Shown here: positions 9,209 to 16,287 of the stretch, in pieces
Position numbering within the stretch: position 1 is the stretch's first letter
Layout: each line of letters opens with the position of its first letter
From: CALJDF01 sp038121105
GTDB taxonomy: Bacteria; Pseudomonadota; Alphaproteobacteria; SHVP01
NCBI GenBank assembly: GCA_038121105.1
Contig: JAYONB010000008.1
Location: 62,001 to 126,000, forward strand
Length of the DNA: 64,000 nucleotides
Reading direction: 5' to 3'
Made by a program: the position numbers and the translations under genes
Notes under the pieces: model-generated
Seen by the model: only the letters and a program-made list of their open reading frames with translations
The model's database searches: none
What the model was told of the DNA's origin: nothing

Positions 9209-10439
9209 TGCGGAACTTCCTTTCGTTGATAACGATTTGCTGTGAACCACTCTTTAGTTCGGACAATGCGGTACTAATGGTTTCTGGGGTCATGCCGGTT
9301 GCGCCGGCACGAACAGCGGTCGCCGAGATTCCGTCGCGGCGTTTGATTGGGATCGGATAAATCCAGCCGCATTCGTCCATGATGGCGCGCACCATCATTC
9401 CGCCGACGTCGCTGCCGTGAATGCCGTGGATGGGTTTGCCGGGATTGGCCTTTTTGATTTCCGCGATGACGCCGTGGAAGCCCTTGGCGTCGTAAACCTC
9501 GGGCATGAACGCGACTTGGACGCGCTCGCCCAACCCGGCATTCTCAAGTGCGCCTTCAATCAAGAAACGGCGCGTCTCGGGTGCGAAGAATTTCTGGCCG
9601 GTCGGGAAGTAGTCGACATAGGGATCGGCGCGCTCGGTGCGTTCATAGACCTGCATGCCGTTTTCGATTCGGTCGACGACGATATCGCGGCGTTCCAATG
9701 CCAGGCGATGGCCCTTCGGCACCAAGGTCGGATGAATGATGATGCGCTCGAGGTTGCGCTTCTCTAGCGCCTCGCGAACCAGCTTAAGGTGGGTCAGGTG
9801 AAATGGATTGAACGTGCCGAGAAAAATCCCGATGCCCCGTCGTGGGAAAAACATCCCCCGCAGGTCGGAAAGGACGCCGCCGCCGAACACGAACACCGCG
9901 AACGCGATCCCCAGCACGATAAAGGCGGGTTGGATCACGGGAATGCCGGCCACCGCCGCCGCCGTCACCACGATGTTGAGCGAAAGGGCGACCAATACGT
10001 TGCGGTTGACGTCGCCGACATTGCGGTTGAACAACATGATGGCCACGTACTGCGCCCCCTGGGACGCAGCGGTGGTCAGGGCCGCTGCCCCGACGATTCC
10101 GCCAAGCGCACTCAGATTGCTGTCGCCGAATACACCCCCAAGTTGTATGATAGCGAAGGCGGCCAAGTTGAACGCGAATTGCGCGAGGAATCTGGCCAAC
10201 CGACCGGCCGTGACTAGCACCAATGCATAGTTCACGCGTTGTTCTATGTGGTTGCTAATCCGGGAATAGGAGGGGAGCGCTATGCCGATTAGCGCGGTGA
10301 CGGCGATCAAGAACGGGTTCGACCAGGCCTCGAAGGCGGCCGCGTAGGACACGTACATGAGCGCCCCGATGGTCGCTGCAAGGCGTGTCGACGGGCTCCT
10401 GAAATAGGCACGAATCCTTGATTTTTGCGGCTTTGGCAC
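9180..10439 (-). CDS. Membrane-anchored NadD-like adenylyl/cytidylyltransferase
   Basis: The protein has 419 residues with two parts. Residues 15-190 hold about six hydrophobic helices. From residue 203 a soluble nucleotidyltransferase domain begins, with GTFNPFHLTH at 208-217 corresponding to the GTFDPxHxGH nucleotide-binding motif and ISATAVR at 371-377 corresponding to the ISSTxxR motif. The glycine of the HxGH box is replaced by Thr216. The family makes dinucleotides such as NAD, CoA precursors or CDP-activated compounds; the substrate here is not known. A GTG start at 10439 with GAGGGGGG upstream is supported. I know of no standard enzyme with this membrane module fused to this domain. 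Confidence 0.75.
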   Translation of the reverse strand: MPKPQKSRIRAYFRSPSTRLAATIGALMYVSYAAAFEAWSNPFLIAVTALIGIALPSYSRISNHIEQRVNYALVLVTAGRLARFLAQFAFNLAAFAIIQLGGVFGDSNLSALGGIVGAAALTTAASQGAQYVAIMLFNRNVGDVNRNVLVALSLNIVVTAAAVAGIPVIQPAFIVLGIAFAVFVFGGGVLSDLRGMFFPRRGIGIFLGTFNPFHLTHLKLVREALEKRNLERIIIHPTLVPKGHRLALERRDIVVDRIENGMQVYERTERADPYVDYFPTGQKFFAPETRRFLIEGALENAGLGERVQVAFMPEVYDAKGFHGVIAEIKKANPGKPIHGIHGSDVGGMMVRAIMDECGWIYPIPIKRRDGISATAVRAGATGMTPETISTALSELKSGSQQIVINERKFRNDNGILVRA

Positions 10440-10518
10440 AGACCCCCCTCAATTCTGTTGCCGTGTGGAAGACGACCGCCTACCCTCAGCGCGTGTGTAA
10501 GCGTATCGGTCGTTCTAC

Positions 10519-11520
10519 GTGGTGCGAATTAACAAAATGCGCACAAAAGACATGCAAAAAAGCAGATCATCTGGCGAACTAAGAGATTGGCGCGATATCC
10601 AGTACTTTCTGGCCGTCGCGCGGACCGGAAGCTTCTCCGAAGCCGGTCGCGTACTCAAAACCAACCAATCGACGGTTGGTCGCCGAATTGCCGCGTTAGA
10701 AAACCGTCTCGGCGCCAAGCTTTTTGATCGCCACAGCCGGGGGATGCGCCTGACCCCCGCCGGCAAGCTGATTTTTAGCCAGGCCGCCGATATGGAGGCC
10801 TCCGCGGCGGGGATCGAACGCCAGCTCGCCGGCGCGGACAACGAAATGACCGGGCTTGTCCGGATCTCAATTACCGAGGGCCTGGCAACGTTGTGGCTGC
10901 CGCCCAAGCTCGTCGAGTTCCAGCGCGAACACCCGCACATCATGATTGAAACCGTGTGTAAGGACCGCGTCGTCGATCTCGCCATGCGCGAGGCGGATAT
11001 CGCGGTGCGCTATGCGCGTCCGTCTGAGCCCAAGCTCGTCGCCAAAAAAGTCGGTGCGATGGATCTCCATCTTTTCGCGACCAAATCCTATGTACGGGTC
11101 TTCGGGACGCCCGAGTCGATCGACGATCTCTATCGCCACCGGTTGGTCGACCACACCGCCTTGCACATGAATCCGGGCTGGATGCCCTGGACCGATATCG
11201 TCCAGCGTCACAATGCGGTGGTGTATCGTTCGAACTCATCGGCGTCGGTCGTCTCGGCGGTGCGCATGGGCATGGGCATTGGCCTCTTTCCGCTGTACGT
11301 GGAGGAGCTCGACTCCGAATTCGTCCGACTACCCGTCGAGACCCATTGTTCGGCGGAGATTTGGTTGGTATCCCACGAAGAAACCAACAAGGGTGCGCGG
11401 ATCCGCGCCGTCATCGACCATTTGTCCGATGTTTTCGATCAGGACCGGGCTAGGTGGTTCTCGCGCAAACCCAAGCCGGTGCGGCGCGGCGCCAACCAGG
11501 AAGAGCGGCGGGCGGTCTGA
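10519..11520 (+). CDS. LysR-family transcriptional regulator
   Basis: The protein has up to 333 residues. A winged helix-turn-helix near the N-terminus (WRDIQYFLAVARTGSFSEAG, then NQSTVGRRIAALE) and the RLTPAG segment identify LysR. The rest is the type 2 periplasmic-binding-protein-like effector domain. The start is uncertain: GTG at 10519, ATG at 10537 and ATG at 10552 are all in frame and none has a clear ribosome site. The gene diverges from the nucleotidyltransferase operon by about 80 bases and lies 170 bases upstream of the liv-type transporter on the same strand, so either may be its target. Confidence 0.9.
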   Translation: MVRINKMRTKDMQKSRSSGELRDWRDIQYFLAVARTGSFSEAGRVLKTNQSTVGRRIAALENRLGAKLFDRHSRGMRLTPAGKLIFSQAADMEASAAGIERQLAGADNEMTGLVRISITEGLATLWLPPKLVEFQREHPHIMIETVCKDRVVDLAMREADIAVRYARPSEPKLVAKKVGAMDLHLFATKSYVRVFGTPESIDDLYRHRLVDHTALHMNPGWMPWTDIVQRHNAVVYRSNSSASVVSAVRMGMGIGLFPLYVEELDSEFVRLPVETHCSAEIWLVSHEETNKGARIRAVIDHLSDVFDQDRARWFSRKPKPVRRGANQEERRAV

Positions 11521-11570
11521 GTTGGCGGGCGGATTCCTGGCGGCCTCGGCGAAGCCGCGCCCATAGACAC

Positions 11571-11599
11571 CCCTCGGGCGAACCTATAGGTTGCGAGGG
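11571..11599. promoter_or_regulatory. Palindromic hairpin or operator upstream of the liv operon
   Basis: A perfect 12-base palindrome AACCTATAGGTT (11581-11592) is enclosed by the complementary arms CCCTCG (11571-11576) and CGAGGG (11594-11599). It lies about 95 bases upstream of livH and 50 bases after the LysR gene. It is followed by A rather than T on the plus strand, so it is not an obvious terminator; an operator or leader hairpin is more likely. Confidence 0.4.
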
Positions 11600-11692
11600 C
11601 TAAAAAACGGGCAGGCATAAGCTCGTTGTTGGCGCACAAGTCGGGGATAGGGAGAAGGTCGCGGCCAAAGCAGGTAGCGGCGCAACGGTTCA

Positions 11693-12586
11693 ATGCTCAT
11701 TGTCCAGCAATTGATTTCCGGTCTGATGATCGGCGGAATCTACGTGATGGTGGCCGTCGCCTTCACGCTGACGATCGGCATGCTCAACTTCCTCAACTTT
11801 ACGATCCCAGCGCTTTTCATGTTGGCCGGTATGACGGCCTGGGGCATGACCACGGTCGGGGTCCATTGGGCGATCGCGCTGCTTGGCGGGGTTGCGATCG
11901 CCACCGTAGCCTCACTCATTGTGGAGCGGTTCACATACCGCTACATGCGGGTGCGCTATGGAGATGCGACCGAACACGCGTTGCCCTTGGTGAGTTCGCT
12001 CGGTTTTCTGATCGTCTTCGAACATCTCGTACTCATCACGCTCGGATCCGAGATCCAGCGCTTCCCGAATCCGTTTTCCAGCGCCGACTTCCACATCGGC
12101 AATCTCATCATCGGGATTCCCCAACTTGTAAGCCTGGTGCTTGCGCTGCTGATTGTTTGGGGTCTGAGTACGATGCTGAAGCGCAGCCGTGTCGGTCGAG
12201 CACTTCGAAGCATTGCCGAAAATCCCGACGCATCGACGCTGATGGGCGTCAACGTCAACTACATCGTACCGGTCGTCTTCATCATCACCGGACTGATGGC
12301 CGGGATTGCCGGCATGCTCTTCACGCTCAACTACGCCGCGGTAAACGCCTACATGGGCGATGAGGTTGCCGCAAAGGCGATCGCTGGCATGGTGATCGGT
12401 GGGCTCGGCAATATCTGGGGCGCGATTGCCGGTGGCCTCATTGTCGGCGTGACCGAGGTTCTTGCGATCCATTTCTTTGGCGCGGACATCGTCAAGATTC
12501 CGATCTGGGGCTTGCTCCTGATCCTGCTGATCATCCGTCCCTCGGGGCTCTTCGGGCACACCGCCATCGGCAAAGGAAAGTTCTAA
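11693..12586 (+). CDS. livH: Branched-chain amino-acid-type ABC transporter permease, LivH
   Basis: The protein has 297 residues and about eight hydrophobic helices. The opening LIVQQLISGLMIGGIYVMVA and the later segment SIAENPDASTLMGVNVN are typical of LivH permeases. With LivM it forms the membrane channel of a class 1 amino-acid importer. It is the first gene of a five-gene operon (H-M-G-F-binding protein) in which the binding protein comes last; livM starts 4 bases after this stop. The family also carries amides, urea and aromatic compounds, so the name describes the family rather than a proven substrate. Confidence 0.92.
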   Translation: MLIVQQLISGLMIGGIYVMVAVAFTLTIGMLNFLNFTIPALFMLAGMTAWGMTTVGVHWAIALLGGVAIATVASLIVERFTYRYMRVRYGDATEHALPLVSSLGFLIVFEHLVLITLGSEIQRFPNPFSSADFHIGNLIIGIPQLVSLVLALLIVWGLSTMLKRSRVGRALRSIAENPDASTLMGVNVNYIVPVVFIITGLMAGIAGMLFTLNYAAVNAYMGDEVAAKAIAGMVIGGLGNIWGAIAGGLIVGVTEVLAIHFFGADIVKIPIWGLLLILLIIRPSGLFGHTAIGKGKF

Positions 12587-12589
12587 GCC

Positions 12590-13450
12590 ATGAGCGGATA
12601 TTGGGCCGGTATCATGGCGATCCTCTGCTTTAACATTGTGGTCGCTTACTCCGTCTTCCTCCCGGCGGCATCGGGGCAGTTGAACCTTGGGGCGGCCGGC
12701 TTCGTCGCGATTGGCGCCTATACCAGCGGTTACATAAGCACCGATCTCGGCGCGCCGATGTTGGTGGCGATCCTGCTGGGCGCATTGGTGACCGGCTTTG
12801 TGGCGTTCGTGATTTCCTTTCCCATTTTGCGAACCCGCGGCGTCTACATGGTTCTGGCGACCTTCGCTTTTGCGGAGGTCGTTCAAGGCGTTTTCATAAA
12901 CTTGGAGATCTTTGGCGCGGCCGCCGGTTATCCGGTCGCCGCCTTCGCGGACCTGGATGTGATCGTGCCTTTGACGATCGGTGTGGTTGTCTTTGTCTTC
13001 TTCCTCATGACCACCCGTCTTGGGCTCTCGATGCGGGCCGTTCACGACGATGAGCCGGTTGCTGCCCTGTTTGGTGTGCATGCGCGGTTTACACAGGTTA
13101 CCGCGTTCACCCTCGGAGGGGTCGTGGCGGGGATCGGCGGCGCGATCTGGGCCCACAACTTCAACTACGTCGAGATTCAGAACTTCAATATCCTGCTCAG
13201 TATCTTTGTGCTGCTTTACGTCCTCATCGGGGGGACTCAAACTGCGTTCGGGCCGCTGGTGGGCGCGGTTTTCTTCACGTTGATGCCGGAGGCCCTGCGC
13301 GTAAGCGAGGAATGGCGCTTCGTCTTCTTCGGGATCCTGATCATCTTGATGATGGTGGTCCGCCCTGAGGGCCTGGTAACCAGAACGATGTTGGATCGCA
13401 TTAAGGGGCTCTTCTTTAGGCGCAGGCATGCCCCCACTGCGGACGCATAG
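12590..13450 (+). CDS. livM: Branched-chain amino-acid-type ABC transporter permease, LivM
   Basis: The protein has 286 residues and is highly hydrophobic. The GQLNLGAAGFVAIGAYTSGY segment near residue 25 and SMRAVHDDEPVAALFGV in the middle match the BPD_transp_2 family, where the latter forms the coupling loop facing the ATPases. The C-terminus (LILMMVVRPEGLVTRTML) is typical of LivM. It pairs with LivH in the same operon. The start ATG follows livH by 4 bases and the stop precedes livG by 9, consistent with coupled translation. Confidence 0.92.
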   Translation: MSGYWAGIMAILCFNIVVAYSVFLPAASGQLNLGAAGFVAIGAYTSGYISTDLGAPMLVAILLGALVTGFVAFVISFPILRTRGVYMVLATFAFAEVVQGVFINLEIFGAAAGYPVAAFADLDVIVPLTIGVVVFVFFLMTTRLGLSMRAVHDDEPVAALFGVHARFTQVTAFTLGGVVAGIGGAIWAHNFNYVEIQNFNILLSIFVLLYVLIGGTQTAFGPLVGAVFFTLMPEALRVSEEWRFVFFGILIILMMVVRPEGLVTRTMLDRIKGLFFRRRHAPTADA

Positions 13451-13459
13451 GTCGCTATC

Positions 13460-14233
13460 GTGCCTGACTCCATCCTCTCCTTTCAGAACGTCTCTAAGAA
13501 CTTCAGCGGCCTTCGGGTTATTGATGAAGTGACTTTCGATGTGGAGAGAGGGAGCCGAACGGCGTTGATTGGGCCGAACGGAGCCGGCAAGACGACGGTT
13601 TTCAATCTAATCAGCGGGGTTTATCCCATTGATCAGGGCCAGGTGTTGTTGGACGGAGGGGACATCAGCACGTTGCCGGTGCGCGAGCGCATCAACAAGG
13701 GAATTTCCCGGAGCTTTCAGAACATCCGGCTGATGCCCCACCTGAGTGCCGTCGAGAACGTCATGCTGGGGCAGCACTCGCGTGCAAGGAGCGTCGGCGA
13801 TCTGCTGTTTCCCCTCGGATGGCTACCGCGCAATCGATGGGCAAAGCAGGCGGAAGAGGCGTTGGCGCAGGCCGGCTTGGGAACCTATCCTGGCGAGGTC
13901 GTTGCCAACCTTCCCTACGGCGTTCAAAAGCGGATCGAAGTCGTTCGGGCCATGATCTCCGAACCGAAGGTTCTCATGCTCGACGAGCCGGCGGCGGGCT
14001 TGAACGAAAAAGAGACCGAGGATCTTCGGCTATTGCTAGAGCAGGTCTCTAAGCGCGGCGTGACCTTGTTGGTCGTCGAGCACGACATGCAGTTCGTGCG
14101 GCGCCTGTGCGATCAGGTGGTGGTTCTGAACTTCGGTAAGAAAATCTTCGAAGGCCTCGCCTCGGCGGTTCAGGAGGATCAGGCCGTCAGGGAAGCATAT
14201 CTCGGCACGGAAGACGTTGGCGATGCTGCTTGA
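13460..14233 (+). CDS. livG: Branched-chain amino-acid-type ABC transporter ATPase, LivG
   Basis: The protein has 257 residues with a GTG start. The Walker A motif GPNGAGKTT is at residues 38-46, and the Walker B motif VLMLDEPAAGLNEKE, with an adjacent signature region (LPYGVQKRIEV), follows. The C-terminal LGTEDVG tail is typical of LivG. It energises the LivHM channel together with LivF. The signature reads PYGVQKR in place of the common SGGQ, a variation normal in this subfamily. Its end overlaps the start of livF. Confidence 0.93.
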   Translation: MPDSILSFQNVSKNFSGLRVIDEVTFDVERGSRTALIGPNGAGKTTVFNLISGVYPIDQGQVLLDGGDISTLPVRERINKGISRSFQNIRLMPHLSAVENVMLGQHSRARSVGDLLFPLGWLPRNRWAKQAEEALAQAGLGTYPGEVVANLPYGVQKRIEVVRAMISEPKVLMLDEPAAGLNEKETEDLRLLLEQVSKRGVTLLVVEHDMQFVRRLCDQVVVLNFGKKIFEGLASAVQEDQAVREAYLGTEDVGDAA

Positions 14234-14930
14234 GGTCGAAGCGCTAAACGTCCGCTATGGACGCAACCATGCGGTCCGCGATGTATCGCTATCGGTCGCT
14301 GAGGGCGAGATCGTCACCGTGCTGGGGGCGAACGGTGCCGGAAAGAGCTCCTTGTTGAAGGCGATTCAAGGCACGGTCTCCTCGAACTCGAAGGTTGCCC
14401 GTTTTAGAGGCAACAATCTGCCCTCATTGTCGCCGCAGAAGCGAGTCAGCTCCGGGTTGGTTCTCGTCCCCGAGGGGCGGCAGATATTCGTCTCCATGAG
14501 CGTGCACGAGAACCTCTTGATGGGAGCCTATGTCCGCCGCGATACGGAAGTCGCGGCGGACATCGAGGGCGTCTACGAGCGCTTCCCGAATTTGGCGCAG
14601 CGTCGCGATCTACCTGCCTCGGTGCTCTCCGGCGGCGAGCAGCAGATGCTGGCCATCAGTCGGGCATTGTTGGCCCGACCAAAATTGATGATGCTCGACG
14701 AACCCTCGCTGGGCCTCAGCCCTATCTTGGTCAATCAGTTGTTCGACCTCATCAATTCGCTAAACCGGGACGGCCTTTCGATCCTCTTGGTGGAGCAGAA
14801 CACGCACAAGGCGCTGCAGACTGCGGCTCGGGGCTATGTCCTGGAATTGGGCCGGGTGGTCGTCGAGGGAACCCCCGATCAACTACGCAGCGGAGAGCAA
14901 CTGGAAGCCGCTTATTTGGGTGCGGGATAG
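14223..14930 (+). CDS. livF: Branched-chain amino-acid-type ABC transporter ATPase, LivF
   Basis: The protein has 235 residues. Walker A (GANGAGKSS), the signature SGGEQQMLAISRALL and Walker B (LMMLDEPSLGLSPIL) are intact. RQIFVSMSVHENLLMG is a typical LivF segment. I placed the start at the ATG at 14223, which overlaps the last eleven bases of livG; an in-frame TTG lies 6 bases earlier. It forms the ATPase pair with LivG. The binding-protein gene follows after an 80-base gap. Confidence 0.92.
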   Translation: MLLEVEALNVRYGRNHAVRDVSLSVAEGEIVTVLGANGAGKSSLLKAIQGTVSSNSKVARFRGNNLPSLSPQKRVSSGLVLVPEGRQIFVSMSVHENLLMGAYVRRDTEVAADIEGVYERFPNLAQRRDLPASVLSGGEQQMLAISRALLARPKLMMLDEPSLGLSPILVNQLFDLINSLNRDGLSILLVEQNTHKALQTAARGYVLELGRVVVEGTPDQLRSGEQLEAAYLGAG

Positions 14931-15010
14931 GCTGCCTTGTTCGGGCCATATCTTCGCGCCAATATTTCAATTAGTCCGGAATGACGGACAAAACAGGGAG
15001 GAAGACTGTA

Positions 15011-16210
15011 ATGAAGTTGTTTACCGGAGTTGCCGTCGCCACGCTGACGGCGTCGCTCATGGCCGGGCCCGCGCTGGCGGACGGTCATGAGATCGTTCTC
15101 GGTCTTAGCATGGCCAAGACTGGATTCTTGAAGTCGTCGGGAGAAACCACCGAAACGGCCGTCGATATCGCCGTTGCGGAGATCAACGCCGCGGGCGGCA
15201 TTGACGGCAAGATGATCAAGGTCGTCAAGTTCGACACAGGCAGCGACGCCAAACAGGCGGTCGTTGGTACGCGCAAGCTGGCCGAGGACGACAATGCGCT
15301 GGCGATCATCGGCCCGTTCTCTTCGGGTGAAGCGCGCGTTGCGTTTCCGGTCGGAGAGCGGCTTGGAATTGTCCAGATTCCGAATGCCGCTTCCACACCG
15401 GGTCTCGCAAAAGACAATTCCTATGCGTTCCGTGTGACCGAAGACGAAGGCAAGCAGTTCAACCGCATGCTGACAAGCCTCAAGGGCAAGGGAATACCGG
15501 CGAGTTCGGCCGCGATCGTCTACGAGTCGGATCAGTTCGTCTCGAAGGCCGTGGGTACCTTGATCATGCCGGGTGGTTTCAAAGCGGTTGGTATCGATGT
15601 TACCGGCGAGCCGCAGGGTTTCCCGCAAAAGGCTTTCGACCTGTCGCCGCAGATCGCCAAGATCATGCAAAACCCGCCGGACATCATCGGTGCGGGCGCG
15701 ATTTTGGACAACGCCGTCAAGGTTCTGAAAGAGGCCCGTCGCCAGGGTTTTGAGGGCCGTCTGGTCGGGTCGCAACTGTTTGCTGATCCCGAGATCATCA
15801 ACGTCGTCGGTGACGAGGCGGACGGCACGATCTTCGCTGCCGGTTTCTGGTGGGACTTGAACGACGATACCCGAGCGTTCACCAAGAAGTTCAACGACGA
15901 GAACAAAAAGCGCGGCATTCACTCCGAGTTCCCGCATCACGTTGACGCTCAGGCTTATGAGATCGTCTATCTCTTGGCCCAGGTGATTCGGGAGACTGGT
16001 GCGACCGGCGAAGAGGTCAACCTGAAGAGCGAGCGTACCGCAATCCGCGATCAACTCAGGAAGACCAACTACGTTGGTATGCTGGGGCCGATCTGCTTCG
16101 ATGCGGACGGTGACGCGGAGCTTCCTGGCTTCATCATCGAACTCAAGAATGGTGCATGGTCGATGTTCGACCAGCACCCGGCCGACAAATGCGGGAACAC
16201 CAACTCGTAG
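15011..16210 (+). CDS. Branched-chain amino-acid-type ABC transporter substrate-binding protein
   Basis: The protein has 399 residues from the ATG at 15011, which has AGGGAGGA 8 bases upstream. An N-terminal signal peptide ends near ALA-DGHE. The mature part is a type 1 periplasmic-binding fold: LGLSMAKTGFLKSSG, then AINAAGGIDGKMIKVVKFD-like helices and IIGPFSSGEARVAFPVGE. It captures the substrate in the periplasm and delivers it to LivHMGF encoded just upstream. The ligand is not certain; the family covers leucine, amides, urea and aromatic acids. A strong palindromic terminator follows 20 bases after the stop. Confidence 0.9.
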   Translation: MKLFTGVAVATLTASLMAGPALADGHEIVLGLSMAKTGFLKSSGETTETAVDIAVAEINAAGGIDGKMIKVVKFDTGSDAKQAVVGTRKLAEDDNALAIIGPFSSGEARVAFPVGERLGIVQIPNAASTPGLAKDNSYAFRVTEDEGKQFNRMLTSLKGKGIPASSAAIVYESDQFVSKAVGTLIMPGGFKAVGIDVTGEPQGFPQKAFDLSPQIAKIMQNPPDIIGAGAILDNAVKVLKEARRQGFEGRLVGSQLFADPEIINVVGDEADGTIFAAGFWWDLNDDTRAFTKKFNDENKKRGIHSEFPHHVDAQAYEIVYLLAQVIRETGATGEEVNLKSERTAIRDQLRKTNYVGMLGPICFDADGDAELPGFIIELKNGAWSMFDQHPADKCGNTNS

Positions 16211-16232
16211 GCGGTCGCTTCTTTGATCGTGG

Positions 16233-16262
16233 AAGGGGCGGCCTAGGCCGCCCCTTCTCGTT
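16233..16262 (+). terminator. Terminator of the liv-type operon
   Basis: A perfect 24-base palindrome (16233-16256, arms AAGGGGCGGCC and GGCCGCCCCTT around TA) is followed by CTCGTTT. It lies 22 bases past the stop of the binding-protein gene and just upstream of the solenoid-repeat gene. The T run is short, so termination may be partial. Confidence 0.75.
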
Positions 16263-16287
16263 TGTACGGCGGTGCGCTTTGTTGCCT

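Noticed and set aside
11912..13429. 505-residue frame on the minus strand opposite livHM
   Set aside because: Composition is Asp/His/Arg-rich with no family match, and the plus strand has clear LivH and LivM permeases; it is a shadow of high-GC coding sequence.
14912..16177. 421-residue minus-strand frame opposite the liv binding protein
   Set aside because: The plus strand encodes a complete binding protein with signal peptide and ribosome site.
16156..16287. Upstream start for the solenoid-repeat protein
   Set aside because: It would run across the end of the binding-protein gene and the 24-base palindromic terminator, and a signal peptide follows the ATG at 16288.
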